Below, one piece after another: positions 40,701 through 45,419 of a stretch of 64,000 bases of DNA (the stretch's first letter is position 1; the number at the start of each line of letters is the position of its first letter). The DNA is taken from contig JALJCO010003559.1 of NCBI GenBank assembly GCA_023101725.1, positions 40,001 through 104,000 on the forward strand. The letters run 5' to 3'. Made by a program: the position numbers and the translations under genes. This DNA comes from Atherinomorus stipes. Lineage: Eukaryota; Chordata; Actinopteri; Atheriniformes; Atherinidae. The notes below the pieces were generated by a model. It searched no databases, had not been told where the DNA came from, and saw only the letters and a list, made by a program, of their open reading frames with translations.

Positions 40701-43700
40701 AAACCCTCTTTAGACTCTTTGATGAAAAGTACATGCATACTTTTACGCTTATGCACGACAAGGAGAACAATAGTAAATACTTTTCCCCGTGATTTGGATA
40801 TTCAGATGTATCCTTGTATTTTTGCACTTAGTGGATTTGGGATCTGACACTCACTGAGTTTTCACAGTTGAAGCAGAATCTCCTGCTTTGTTTCTAGAAG
40901 CTCGGGAAGGTTTTTAGCAAATATTGTGCAAACTGTGGCATGAAAGATATTTTTATCATTTTATGGTCTAACTGTTGTTCTTGAGCAACATCATCACTGT
41001 TACACCAAAATTACCTGAGACACCATCATGCAGAATAAAAGGAAATGTACAAGAGTCCTGGTGGAAAACTTTTAACGTTGTCATGGCGACACAAGAAGCA
41101 GCTGCTGGATTATCAAGGTCCAAGAAGTGAATCATTGTTTGAATTGTCGGCTTACTTTTTGGACGTTCATCCAGCAGGAACTCATCACCCCATTTACGAA
41201 GTCAGCACCGCCCACCAGCATGTACTAGTATGTACTAGTATGTACTAGTATGTACCAGTATGTACGAGCATGTACCAGCATGTACTCGTATGTACTAGTA
41301 TGTACAAGCATGTACCAGTATGTACGAGCATGTACCAGTATGTACGAGCATGTACCAGTATGTACGAGCATGTACCAGTATGTACGAGCATGTACCAGTA
41401 TGTACGAGCATGTACCTGTATGTACGAGCATGTACCAGTATGTACGAGCATGTACCAGTATGTACGAGCATGTACCAGTATGTACGAGCATGTACCAGTA
41501 TGTACGAGCATGTACCAGTATGTACGAGCATGTACCTGTATGTACGAGCATGTACCTGTATGTACGAGCATGTACTAGTATGTACGAGCATGTACCAGTA
41601 TGTACGAGCATGTACCAGTATGTACGAGCATGTACCAGTATGTACGAGCATGTACTAGCATGTACGAGCATGTACTAGTATGTACGAGCATGTACTAGTA
41701 TGTACGAGCATGTACCAGTATGTACGAGCATGTACCAGTATGTACGAGCATGTACCAGTATGTACGAGCATGTACTAGTATGTACGAGCATGTACTAGTA
41801 TGTACGAGCATGTACCAGTTTGTACGAGCATGTACCAGTATGTACGAGCATGTACTAGTATGTACGAGCATGTACTAGTATGTACGAGCATGTACGAGCA
41901 TGTACCAGTATGTACGAGCATGTACCAGTATGTACGAGCATGTACTAGTATGTACGAGCATGTACCAGTATGTACGAGCATGTACTAGTATGTACGAGCA
42001 TGTACCAGTATGTACGAGCATGTACCAGTATGTACGAGCATGTACCAGTATGTACGAGCATGTACTAGTATGTACGAGCATGTACTAGTATGTACGAGCA
42101 TGTACTAGTATGTACGAGCATGTACTAGTATGTACGAGCATGTACTAGTATGTACGAGCATGTACTAGTATACAACGTGGTCACATGATACTCTTATATT
42201 GTGTCTGTCGCTGCTGCAGATGACTCAGATTGTTCAGCATGAACTGATGATGTCATCAAACTTTCTACGCCACCTCTCCATCATCTCTGATGATGATGAT
42301 GTTCGTCTTCCAAGCGATTTTCACAGTTTTGCCACTAGGCAGCTTTTGGAGGCCGTGATGATCCAGTATAGTTTTACTGGATGTAACTAACATCTGATAT
42401 TATTTAGAAACTTAGAATTGATGCACAAACTACCCAGTCTGTCCTAAATATTCCACTAGCTGTACTTTCTTTTACTCTGCATATGTGGTCATATATTGTA
42501 GAGTTTGTCCCAATGTTCTCATACGAGTACATGACATTTAACTTTATTTTCTAAAGTACTTGGTATATATATATTTTTTAAATTTGCATACCACATAGAA
42601 TTACAGACATTACTTTCTTCAAATATTCACATTTTAGCACAAACATCACTGTTATCTCTTCGATTTTTATCTGTTCTTCTGAAAAGTGCACTTTTAGCTT
42701 TGCACCAATATGTGCGCCCTCTTATGGCTGGACAGAATCGTACATTGTGTTAAATGCAACCACGAGGTGGAAGCTAAAAGTGTCCACTTTTAAGGACAAC
42801 AGGTCTAAGTTATGTGGAATGAAGCAGATGGTGGAGGGAAGTAAAAATGTAATGTCCTCGTATGTGAGCGCAGGGTCTCAGGAGTTAAATTAGAAGTCAC
42901 CTGCTCAGGCCAGTTCACCCTCATTCATTCTTTGGACCAGCGTGATGTGAAAATCGCCAAACCAGTTGTCTAGAAATAATAATATCATACTTGTGTTGCC
43001 TAGCAACGTTGTTATAAAAAAGGTCACGCTCCGCTCAACCCTGTAGTGTTGTGTGGTTGTGGCTTGCTGCTGTAGTTAGTGAGAAGACAGCGGCGAGTAC
43101 ATAGAACTGAATGGCGTCAGAGCTCCATCTAGTGGACAAACGGTGAAACCACATCATTCCGAGCCGCCCCCACACTGAACATCATGTACTATTTCATGAC
43201 TAGTTGTAATCGGATAAACTTCTATCAGCCAGGCTCTACTCTGGGAGGTCCAGGTTTAAAGACTCGGCATTTAAATTTAAAAGTCAAAGGAAAGAAAAGG
43301 AAATCCAGATTCATCAAACGTTCACCTCATGGACCTTGTTGCTCGGACTAAATACAGTTAGACAGCTTCATGATTATGGTATGTTTGTTACTGTTTACGT
43401 TTCCTGCTGAGGAATTTGTGAGTTATTGGGCTTTAATCTGTGTTTCCAGGTCAGGCGGGCTCTTGCGTGCCCATCTTTTCTACCATGCCTTTTTCCTCCT
43501 GTGACATCAACGGCTGCTCCTACGCCAATCGCAACGATAAATCCTATTGGCTGTCCACGATGACGGCGGTGCCAGGCTCACCCGTGGACGGCCTGGTAAT
43601 CAGAAATTACATCAGTCGCTGTGTGGTGTGTGAAGTCCCTTCATCAGCCGTCGCGCTGCACAGCCAGGACTCGAACCCGCCGGAGTGCCCCCCCAACTGG

Positions 43701-45015
43701 AGCACCCTGTGGGATGGATACTCCTTCCTCATGGTGGGCACTGCAGAACCAGAAGGAATGAGAAATTTTGCTTAAAGGGATAGTACACCCACAGAATGAG
43801 GGTCCTTCATCTTCTCCTCATCCTCATGCTGAGCAAGACTCTGGAGAACTTTTTTAATATCTTAAATGTAGCTGGCGATCCGGGGGGGTTTCTTTATCCA
43901 CCAACTTTCATATAATGGAGTTCACCAGTCAGTGATCCAAAAAGGTCCATAAAAGTCCACAAAAACTTGTCAATATTCCTCCATACTGCTCGTCCAATGT
44001 AATCCAAGTGTCCTGAGTGGGTAGCGTCCAGAATTTACCGGAAACGACATCATTTAGTATGTTTTTATATCCTAAACCAGAGGTGTCCAAATTCATTACA
44101 TTGGAGGGCCAAAAATGACTCGGGGTGGACAGTCGTGGGCCAAAACTATTTGTTTTAAATGTGTAACATCCAATATTCCTAGTTTATAGCATACAGGGAG
44201 TGCAGAATTATTAGGCAAATGAGTATTTTGACCACATCATCCTCTTCATGCATGTTGTCTTACTCCAAGCTGTATCGGCCCAAAGCTACTACCAATGAAG
44301 CATATCAGGAGATGTGCATCTCTGTAATGAGAAGGGGTGTGGTCTAATGACATCATCACCCTACATCAGGTGTATTAGTGATGTGATGTTTCTATAAATG
44401 ATGGTTTCCAGTAAATTCTGGACGCTACCCACTCAGGACACTTGGATTACATTGGACGAGCAGTTTGGAGGAATATTGACAAGTTTTTGTGGACTTTTAT
44501 GGACCTTTTTGTTTCGAGTGCCAGTGAACTCCATTATATGAAAGTTGGTGGTTAATGACCCCCCCCCCCCCCCCCCCCCCCCCGGATCTCCAGCTGCATT
44601 TGAGATATTGTGCTCCACAGTCTTGTTTAGCATGAGGATGAGGAGAAGATGAAGGACCATCATTCTGTGGGCGTACTATCCCTTTAAGGTGCTGTATGTG
44701 TGATGGACATGTGCTGATGATGTCATCTGTGTGTGACAGCATACGGGTGCGGGTGACGAGGGGGGAGGCCAGTCCCTGACGTCCTCGGGCAGCTGTCTGA
44801 CCAGCTTCAGGGCTCAGCCCTTCGTGGAGTGTCAGGGCCCCCGAGGAACCTGCCACTTCTTCTCCAACATCTACAGCTTCTGGCTGACCAAGATGCAGGA
44901 CAACCCCCCCACCACCACCTCCTCCACCTCCTCCAACAGCTCCTCCATCACCATGACTGACGCTAATGAGCAGAGGAGGAACATCGCTCAGTGCAAAGTC
45001 TGCATGAAGATGTGA
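1402..45015 (+). CDS. col4a4: Type IV collagen alpha-4 chain, 3' 37 exons
   Basis: Basement-membrane collagen chain; family members trimerise through NC1 and form the alpha3-alpha4-alpha5 network of glomerular and other specialised basement membranes. Seen here: 37 exons (4395 nt, 1464 residues plus stop) of Gly-X-Y repeat with many short interruptions, several holding Cys, then a full NC1. Each NC1 half has its six cysteines. Phrases [22 protein letters not shown] and RNDKSYWL place it among the even-type chains (alpha 2, 4, 6), closest to alpha 4 from memory of the family. Human COL4A4 is about 1690 residues, so roughly 220 residues (signal, 7S, first Gly-X-Y exons) lie to the left. Intron phases agree throughout: mostly phase 0 in the first exons, phase 1 later. 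In other vertebrates col4a3 lies head to head upstream, outside this window. Alternative: another even-type paralogue such as col4a6. Confidence 0.88.
1568..1609 (+). CDS. col4a4: col4a4 window exon 2
   Basis: 42 nt after tgtttcag and before gtacag, reading [14 protein letters not shown]. Phase 0/0, with one small imperfection in the triplet register (GRSLPG). Confidence 0.85.
1695..2080. repeat. Degenerate trinucleotide (ACT/ACC)n tract
   Basis: About 385 bp of imperfect tact/ccac triplets. It stays open in several frames only because of its triplet period. Intronic. Confidence 0.85.
2113..2750. repeat. 21-bp minisatellite
   Basis: About 30 copies of gacctagacctggttggttc plus one base, with variants (gacatag, cttgct). 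Because 21 is a multiple of three, heptapeptide frames stay open on both strands (e.g. SEPTRSR). It ends about 70 nt before window exon 3. Confidence 0.9.
2824..2904 (+). CDS. col4a4: col4a4 window exon 3
   Basis: 81 nt, starting [10 protein letters not shown]. It continues with a long non-Gly-X-Y interruption, [17 protein letters not shown], before a gtaggc donor. Acidic and aromatic interruptions of this kind are typical of type IV chains. Phase 0/0. Confidence 0.85.
2905..3479. other. Intron sequence without recognised features
   Basis: AT-rich intronic sequence between window exon 3 and the 67-bp array. I see no exon, RNA gene or clear transposon terminus; ggttct-like words foreshadow the array. 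Confidence 0.5.
3480..5640. repeat. 67-bp minisatellite, degenerate 5', homogeneous 3'
   Basis: From about 4790 the unit is regular at 67 bp (ggttcatgtagttttaatgc, tgggttctaatgttgggttc, ctttggttattttgggttcc, aatgtta). Copies left of 4790 are increasingly diverged. It occupies most of the intron before window exon 4. Confidence 0.85.
5792..5836 (+). CDS. col4a4: col4a4 window exon 4
   Basis: 45 nt reading [15 protein letters not shown] between ctttttcag and gtaagt. It contains a Cys in a Y position (GAC). Phase 0/0. Confidence 0.87.
5932..5994 (+). CDS. col4a4: col4a4 window exon 5
   Basis: 63 nt starting [13 protein letters not shown] and ending FPGLR before gtaaga. Phase 0/0. The intron from exon 4 is only 95 nt. 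Confidence 0.87.
6081..6125 (+). CDS. col4a4: col4a4 window exon 6
   Basis: 45 nt reading [15 protein letters not shown] between tgtttcag and gtgagt. Perfect Gly-X-Y, phase 0/0. Confidence 0.88.
6184..6936. mobile_element. hAT-like MITE carrying a second nested element
   Basis: Ends are taggaatgcacaatat and atatggtgcgtcccta, imperfect inverses resembling hAT-type termini. A second full copy lies at 20410-21130 with the same inner insertion at the same place. Confidence 0.65.
6363..6772. mobile_element. Inner MITE with taggggtggg ends
   Basis: taggggtggaaaaaaa at the left and tttttttcccacccctat at the right are inverted. The interior has repeated atatcgtgatattttc words on both strands, giving strong foldback potential. 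Equivalent to 20571-20970. Confidence 0.65.
6995..7048 (+). CDS. col4a4: col4a4 window exon 7
   Basis: 54 nt (the classical fibrillar-collagen exon size) reading [18 protein letters not shown], from gggtttcag to gtgagt. Phase 0/0. Confidence 0.88.
7151..7211 (+). CDS. col4a4: col4a4 window exon 8 (3' end uncertain)
   Basis: Opens [10 protein letters not shown] after ttccag. The next exon enters in phase 1, so this exon must end one base into a Gly codon. The only suitable site seen is CAGAG before gttcag, a weak donor, giving a tail [10 protein letters not shown]. The stronger-looking gtcgtt at 7199 would break phase. This is the least certain exon boundary of the gene. Confidence 0.6.
7294..7398 (+). 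CDS. col4a4: col4a4 window exon 9
   Basis: 105 nt; the first two bases complete a Gly codon. It then reads [18 protein letters not shown] through GPPGRSIP, ending before gtgagt in phase 1. From here on most junctions split Gly codons. Confidence 0.88.
7480..8300. repeat. Degenerate ~58-bp minisatellite
   Basis: Repeats of gatgttgggtcagatttaag, atggtaagacaatgatgtgg, tcagatttaaggtggtat, itself two related ~29-bp halves. It fills the intron between window exons 9 and 10. Confidence 0.8.
8328..8483 (+). CDS. col4a4: col4a4 window exon 10
   Basis: 156 nt, [18 protein letters not shown] and onward, with an interruption QMFTEELTP in the middle and GEPGIP at the end. Phase 1/1, donor gtactg. Confidence 0.88.
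8566..8655 (+). CDS. col4a4: col4a4 window exon 11
   Basis: 90 nt reading [18 protein letters not shown] and on to GTRGLK, phase 1/1. It holds one Cys near its start. Donor gtcggt. Confidence 0.87.
8700..9565 (+). pseudogene. Truncated non-LTR retrotransposon reverse transcriptase
   Basis: Translated pieces in order: [20 protein letters not shown], a degraded [22 protein letters not shown] (RT palm motif), then [12 protein letters not shown] (YADD catalytic motif), and [11 protein letters not shown] in a later frame. It looks like a jockey/CR1/L2-type LINE; the clade is not resolved. Broken by stops, frameshift and a palindromic insertion between the two RT motifs. Both ends are missing. Intronic, same strand as col4a4. 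Confidence 0.8.
9082..9164. repeat. 38-bp perfect snapback palindrome inside the LINE
   Basis: Arms 9082-9119 and 9127-9164 are exact inverse complements with a 7-nt spacer. A smaller inverse pair (attagcaaaatc / gattttgctaat) lies just upstream at about 9043-9079. Confidence 0.95.
9566..10268. other. Intron with possible mariner-type remnant
   Basis: gtcgtcctcaaaattattca near 9737 resembles a known mariner-like terminus. The rest is AT-rich with no readable coding sequence. Assignment is weak. Confidence 0.3.
10269..10429 (+). CDS. col4a4: col4a4 window exon 12
   Basis: 161 nt. The start carries a Cys-rich interruption, [15 protein letters not shown], then long perfect Gly-X-Y to GETGDE. 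Phase 1 in, 0 out; donor gtgagt. The two close cysteines (CSC) may allow inter-chain disulphides, an inference. Confidence 0.88.
10500..10572 (+). CDS. col4a4: col4a4 window exon 13
   Basis: 73 nt reading [18 protein letters not shown] then NVRDFK before gtgagt. Phase 0 in, 1 out; the tail is an interruption. Confidence 0.87.
10737..11740. mobile_element. DNA transposon remnant containing a 49-bp array
   Basis: caaccccagttcccaaagttg near the left resembles the terminal repeat of a very common fish DNA transposon. ggcatctcctctttt and gttgtcccattctggtctga near 11540-11635 are interior words of the same family, from memory. It is cut at the right by the Tc1-like element. No intact transposase. 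Confidence 0.55.
10905..11530. repeat. 49-bp minisatellite inside a transposon remnant
   Basis: About 13 copies of tgtagtaacacgtctgtaaa, aagtagttccagggtgatgt, ttaccatcg. Variation is mainly c/t at one site and a/c in the last words. Confidence 0.92.
11743..12932 (+). mobile_element. Tc1-like transposon, degenerate
   Basis: Flanked by TA with 17-bp perfect inverted repeats (tatactgccaaaagtat at 11741, inverse ending 12934). Plus-strand pieces of a Tc1 transposase can be read across frames: [12 protein letters not shown], the DDE-domain signature near 12410, and [15 protein letters not shown] near 12670. Several frameshifts make it non-functional. It inserted into the older element at 10737. 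Confidence 0.85.
13064..13170 (+). CDS. col4a4: col4a4 window exon 14
   Basis: 107 nt, [18 protein letters not shown] to GNPGPQ before gtcagt. Phase 1 in, 0 out. Confidence 0.88.
13457..13763. repeat. Long palindromic foldback element
   Basis: Arms of roughly 140 bp with few mismatches, e.g. aattttggctgcatatgagg and its near-inverse before 13726; the outer ends share ccatgtggggccc. A shorter relative lies at 34996-35160. Non-coding MITE-like sequence in the intron before window exon 15. Confidence 0.8.
13845..14028 (+). CDS. col4a4: col4a4 window exon 15
   Basis: 184 nt opening [12 protein letters not shown] and ending GARGLK before gtacag. It includes an imperfection, [12 protein letters not shown]. 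Phase 0 in, 1 out. The following intron carries the 5.4-kb 19-bp minisatellite. Confidence 0.88.
14029..14514. other. Intron segment before the 19-bp array
   Basis: Unremarkable mixed sequence after window exon 15. No exon with proper splice sites or transposon terminus recognised. Confidence 0.5.
14515..19961. repeat. 19-bp minisatellite, about 5.4 kb
   Basis: About 285 tandem copies of ccctcgttatgtccactac, with variants atg/acg, ccc/ctc/cgc, and higher-order blocks (for example the stretch near 15400-15960 recurs near 16380-16860 and 17870-18400). Three units of 57 bp give a 19-residue periodic frame, hence long spurious reading frames. The right end merges into the acceptor of window exon 16. 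Confidence 0.95.
19962..20030 (+). CDS. col4a4: col4a4 window exon 16
   Basis: 69 nt, an interruption [10 protein letters not shown] with one Cys, then [12 protein letters not shown]. Phase 1/1, donor gtaagt. Its acceptor (tttgtccactgcag) is the last, modified unit of the 19-bp minisatellite. Confidence 0.87.
20104..20211 (+). CDS. col4a4: col4a4 window exon 17
   Basis: 108 nt, [18 protein letters not shown] and onward to GLPGRE before gtacct. Perfect Gly-X-Y; phase 1/1. Confidence 0.88.
20410..21130. mobile_element. Second copy of the nested hAT-like MITE pair
   Basis: Outer ends tagggattcacgat and gtgcatccctag, inner element 20571-20970 with taggggtggg ends. Same architecture as 6184-6936. 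Confidence 0.65.
21254..21639. mobile_element. MITE with ttccagactataagtcgc ends
   Basis: Left tataccatattttccagact ataagtcgc and right gcgacttatagtccggtg aatgcggtata are imperfect inverses. Internal copies of gacttatagtcc strengthen foldback. Non-coding. Confidence 0.7.
21640..22678. other. Intron segment, mostly unassigned
   Basis: Contains a run of about 17 G ending at 22020 and otherwise ordinary intronic sequence up to the acceptor of window exon 18. No gene seen. Confidence 0.45.
22679..22747 (+). CDS. col4a4: col4a4 window exon 18
   Basis: 69 nt, [18 protein letters not shown] then VGEP before gtaaga. It has a short interruption (FSFV); phase 1/1. Confidence 0.87.
22797..22955. mobile_element. 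Partial copy of the 384-950 MITE
   Basis: aattggtttaattgtacttt through ctggtacctctg and gagtgtg closely matches positions 799-950. The left half is missing. Confidence 0.7.
23340..23571. mobile_element. Small MITE with 15-bp perfect inverted repeats
   Basis: atctgcggcttgcaa (23340-23354) and its exact inverse (23557-23571). The interior holds repeated gggcgtgtcgtagagt and inverse cgacacgccca words. Non-coding. Confidence 0.75.
24360..24915. repeat. 17-bp minisatellite
   Basis: About 32 copies of gacctggtctacctgag with gag/cag/aag variants, ending 38 nt before window exon 19. Confidence 0.93.
24954..25103 (+). CDS. col4a4: col4a4 window exon 19
   Basis: 150 nt, [15 protein letters not shown], interruption DTES, then Gly-X-Y to GKEGDP before gtaagc. 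Phase 1/1. It sits between the 17-bp and 31-bp arrays. Confidence 0.88.
25155..27065. repeat. 31-bp minisatellite
   Basis: About 61 copies of aaaacctccatctggaccag plus aaccaggaagg, with ~30-32-bp length variants and tctgg/tcagg/tcaga alternatives. Fills the intron between window exons 19 and 20. A long + strand open frame here is a by-product. Confidence 0.93.
27168..27329 (+). CDS. col4a4: col4a4 window exon 20
   Basis: 162 nt, [18 protein letters not shown], a Cys-bearing interruption AAPERCDA, then [10 protein letters not shown] to GAK. Phase 1/1, donor gtaaga. Confidence 0.88.
27400..27567 (+). CDS. col4a4: col4a4 window exon 21
   Basis: 168 nt, [15 protein letters not shown] to [12 protein letters not shown] before gtgagc. 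A Cys-containing interruption lies at the 3' end; phase 1/1. The preceding intron is only 70 nt. Confidence 0.88.
27633..27776 (+). CDS. col4a4: col4a4 window exon 22
   Basis: 144 nt, [18 protein letters not shown] to GCAGPKGQK before gtgagg. One Cys; phase 1/1. Confidence 0.88.
27895..28002 (+). CDS. col4a4: col4a4 window exon 23
   Basis: 108 nt, [18 protein letters not shown] then [17 protein letters not shown] before gtcagg. The interruption FTNCLPIK carries one Cys; phase 1/1. Confidence 0.87.
28045..28725. repeat. 6/12-bp GGACTG-GAACYG satellite tract
   Basis: Irregular repeats of ggactggaac and gggactggaactg with two longer similar blocks (around 28250 and 28510). Intronic, starting about 45 nt after window exon 23. 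Confidence 0.88.
28766..28944 (+). CDS. col4a4: col4a4 window exon 24
   Basis: 179 nt of uninterrupted Gly-[17 protein letters not shown] to GEPGDR before gtaaga. Phase 1 in, 0 out. Confidence 0.88.
29109..29172 (+). CDS. col4a4: col4a4 window exon 25
   Basis: 64 nt, [16 protein letters not shown] then CPGPK before gtacca. Two Cys sit in X positions; phase 0 in, 1 out. Confidence 0.87.
29296..29370 (+). CDS. col4a4: col4a4 window exon 26
   Basis: 75 nt, [18 protein letters not shown] then GLSGFT before gtaatg. Interruption ESFSCP with one Cys; phase 1/1. Confidence 0.87.
29466..29573 (+). CDS. col4a4: col4a4 window exon 27
   Basis: 108 nt, [18 protein letters not shown] to GFYGNRGVA before gtgcat. 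One Cys (GCK); phase 1/1. Confidence 0.87.
29669..29776 (+). CDS. col4a4: col4a4 window exon 28
   Basis: 108 nt of perfect Gly-[17 protein letters not shown] to GCPGLP before gtcaga. Phase 1/1. Confidence 0.88.
29800..31730. mobile_element. DNA transposon remnant expanded by a 32-bp array
   Basis: The left flank (ttctgaacttgttcc, ctctgtccatctgtccatct gagaaactctgaaa) and right flank (ttccagcttttgttgctccc, gaataaaatctgg, tttacagcgtcccagctcg) are words of the same fish element family seen at 53754-54045 and 10737-11740. No intact transposase. Confidence 0.6.
29935..31430. repeat. 32-bp minisatellite
   Basis: About 46 copies of cagttaaaccagtcatgtta plus ctggtctgttcc. Three main subtypes (ctggtc, ctgacc, cctaacc) are grouped along the array. 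Exact 32-bp spacing. Confidence 0.94.
31811..31882 (+). CDS. col4a4: col4a4 window exon 29
   Basis: 72 nt, [18 protein letters not shown] then DVGTR before gtataa. Phase 1/1. The mariner element starts 100 nt downstream in the next intron. Confidence 0.87.
32283..34045 (-). pseudogene. Mariner-type transposase pseudogene
   Basis: N-terminal helix-turn-helix part from 34045 down ([29 protein letters not shown]). Then a region split by the 94-bp repeats ([24 protein letters not shown]), then [17 protein letters not shown] and [14 protein letters not shown] of the DDE catalytic domain. Each 94-bp repeat shifts frame by one, and there are further stops, so no functional enzyme is expected. Confidence 0.85.
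32780..33600. repeat. 94-bp tandem array inside the transposase
   Basis: Nearly nine almost identical copies of a segment containing cgatccagccacgggcccat and ccccacctccaccttgctgg, spaced exactly 94 bp (for example gagctctctggcctttaccg recurs at that interval). Copies differ by very few bases (one gcatct for gcgtct), indicating recent expansion. Confidence 0.95.
34660..34995. mobile_element. Dispersed repeat related to 49600-49985
   Basis: gcctcggagtaggagctaaaaa and cgcattcggacacataggaa are found in inverse or matching form near 49730-49800. Likely a fragmentary DNA transposon; ends not resolved. Confidence 0.45.
34996..35160. repeat. Second copy of the 13457 palindrome family
   Basis: ggtggccccacctgtgtttg and inverse caggtggggccaccatgg flank catgggcttgaactgggcaa, as in 13457-13763. 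Lies about 300 nt before window exon 30. Confidence 0.7.
35460..35588 (+). CDS. col4a4: col4a4 window exon 30
   Basis: 129 nt, [17 protein letters not shown], then [12 protein letters not shown] and GPQGPK before gtctgc. Two Cys and an interruption (PSQP); phase 1/1. Confidence 0.88.
35670..35777 (+). CDS. col4a4: col4a4 window exon 31
   Basis: 108 nt, [15 protein letters not shown], interruption [15 protein letters not shown] to DGDP before gtcggt. Three Cys; phase 1/1. The acceptor is ttcctgtag. Confidence 0.87.
35798..35871. repeat. 74-bp hairpin with TTAA ends inside a short intron
   Basis: TTAAAGGCATATGCCACCCC and its near-inverse ggggtggcatatccctttaa enclose a short loop. It fills half of the 155-nt intron between window exons 31 and 32. 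The loop contains ccccccgcag, a decoy acceptor-like string. Confidence 0.8.
35933..36088 (+). CDS. col4a4: col4a4 window exon 32
   Basis: 156 nt, [16 protein letters not shown] and on to GNPGEK before gttaga. Phase 1/1. The acceptor is a poor one (gttatgtttaag) with little polypyrimidine tract, but the phase and Gly register both require it. Confidence 0.83.
36271..36519 (+). CDS. col4a4: col4a4 window exon 33
   Basis: 249 nt, the longest triple-helix exon here. [18 protein letters not shown], then an interruption [14 protein letters not shown] two-thirds through, ending GQTGHR before gtgaga. Phase 1/1. Its size suggests two ancestral exons joined, an inference. Confidence 0.87.
36628..36744 (+). 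CDS. col4a4: col4a4 window exon 34
   Basis: 117 nt of clean Gly-[17 protein letters not shown] to GSEGGP before gtaagt. Phase 1/1. Confidence 0.88.
37063..37251 (+). CDS. col4a4: col4a4 window exon 35: end of helix and start of NC1
   Basis: 189 nt. Last triplets [12 protein letters not shown], then the NC1 start: [30 protein letters not shown] and AHTQDL, the hallmark opening of the non-collagenous domain. It carries the first NC1 Cys. Phase 1/1. The next intron is about 6.2 kb. Confidence 0.93.
37252..38253. other. First part of the 6.2-kb NC1 intron
   Basis: No exon or clear transposon. An (ATT)n microsatellite of about 33 bp lies at 37680-37712. Confidence 0.5.
38254..38899. mobile_element. 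TTAA-type foldback MITE, right end truncated
   Basis: Starts TTAAAGGAATAGTACGCC. Holds inverted arms, e.g. aacagtagaacatgtagctg near 38569 and its inverse ending near 38833. Same family as 174-383 and 43772-44687. Confidence 0.7.
39318..40203. mobile_element. MITE with taccaaaaagta ends and AGTATACTT-rich interior
   Basis: taccaaaaagta at the left and tactttttggta at the right are exact inverses. Inside are dozens of overlapping agtatact, gtactt and aagtacac words on both strands. Non-coding. Confidence 0.65.
40204..41216. other. Intron segment, unassigned
   Basis: Mixed sequence. No supported exon; the short open frames lack splice context or collagen register. Confidence 0.45.
41217..42173. 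repeat. 20-bp (2 x 10) minisatellite
   Basis: About 48 copies of tgtacgagcatgtaccagta, itself two related 10-mers, with accag/actag variants. Near-palindromic TGTACA-like words keep frames open on both strands. Confidence 0.94.
42174..43449. other. Intron segment before NC1 exon 36
   Basis: Ordinary AT-rich sequence ending in the acceptor tgtttccag. I see no gene or transposon terminus. Confidence 0.45.
43450..43733 (+). CDS. col4a4: col4a4 window exon 36: NC1 middle
   Basis: 284 nt with cysteines two to six of half one ([29 protein letters not shown]) and the first of half two (PPECPPNW). RNDKSYWLS and WDGYSFLM are family signatures. The stretch after SYWLSTM reads [10 protein letters not shown], where related chains have a PMM-type motif. 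Phase 1 in, 0 out. Confidence 0.94.
43772..44687. mobile_element. TTAA-flanked foldback element with ~290-bp arms
   Basis: TTAAAGGGATAGTA at 43772 and its exact inverse ending 44687. Long arms (43772-44063 and 44398-44687) share gagtgggtagcgtccagaat and its inverse. TTAA flanks are characteristic of piggyBac-type insertion. A run of about 25 C lies at 44560-44583. It occupies nearly all of the intron between the last two NC1 exons. Confidence 0.8.
44078..44375. mobile_element. Nested transposon pieces inside the foldback element
   Basis: 44078-44192 begins ccagaggtgtccaaattcat, like a hAT-type terminus. 44193-44375 (cagggagtgcagaattatta) matches the left end of the mariner element at 31983. 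Both are one-ended fragments forming the loop of the foldback element. Confidence 0.6.
44740..45015 (+). CDS. col4a4: col4a4 window exon 37: NC1 end and stop
   Basis: 276 nt including TGA at 45013-45015. [43 protein letters not shown], then a Ser/Thr/Asn-rich tract ([12 protein letters not shown]) and the closing AQCKVCMKM. It contains the last five cysteines of half two. The low-complexity tract replaces a segment that is not Ser-rich in the human chain as I remember it. Confidence 0.94.
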   Translation, partial: HTGAGDEGGGQSLTSSGSCLTSFRAQPFVECQGPRGTCHFFSNIYSFWLTKMQDNPPTTTSSTSSNSSSITMTDANEQRRNIAQCKVCMKM

Positions 45016-45109
45016 GGGAGAGCTCCTGTGCCTCCTGCATGGAGGAGCGAGGAGGTGCTGCTCCTGCTCCACGTTCACCGGAAAGGGGGGCCACTTCACC
45101 GCCCCCCTG
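45016..45109 (+). other. Start of col4a4 3' untranslated region
   Basis: Follows the TGA directly. Short unique sequence before the 63-bp repeats. The transcript end is not identifiable from sequence alone. Confidence 0.5.
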
Positions 45110-45410
45110 GAGGAGAGGGGGAGTTCTTCACCTCCTCCTGACAGATGCAGGGGCCGTTTCACCTCCCCACTGGAGGAGAGGGGGAGTTCTTCACCTCCTC
45201 CTGACAGATGCGGGGGGCGTTTCACCTCCTCACTGGAGGAGAGGGGGAGTTCTTCACCTCCTCCTGACAGATGCGGGGGGCGTTTCACCTCCTCACTGGA
45301 GGAGAGGGGGAGTTCTTCACCTCCTCCTGACAGATGCGGGGGCCGCTTCACCTCCCCCTGGAGGAGAGGGGGAGTTCTTCCCCTCCTCCTGACAGATGCA
45401 GGGGCCACTC
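45110..45410. repeat. 63-bp tandem repeat in the col4a4 3' UTR
   Basis: Five copies containing gagttcttcacctcctcctg and acagatgcggggg, spaced 63 bp (last spacing 62). It starts about 95 nt after the stop codon. Confidence 0.92.
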
Positions 45411-45419
45411 ACTTCTTCC

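Noticed and set aside
41217..42173. Open frames of [10 protein letters not shown] / [10 protein letters not shown] on both strands
   Set aside because: Artefacts of the near-palindromic 20-bp unit.
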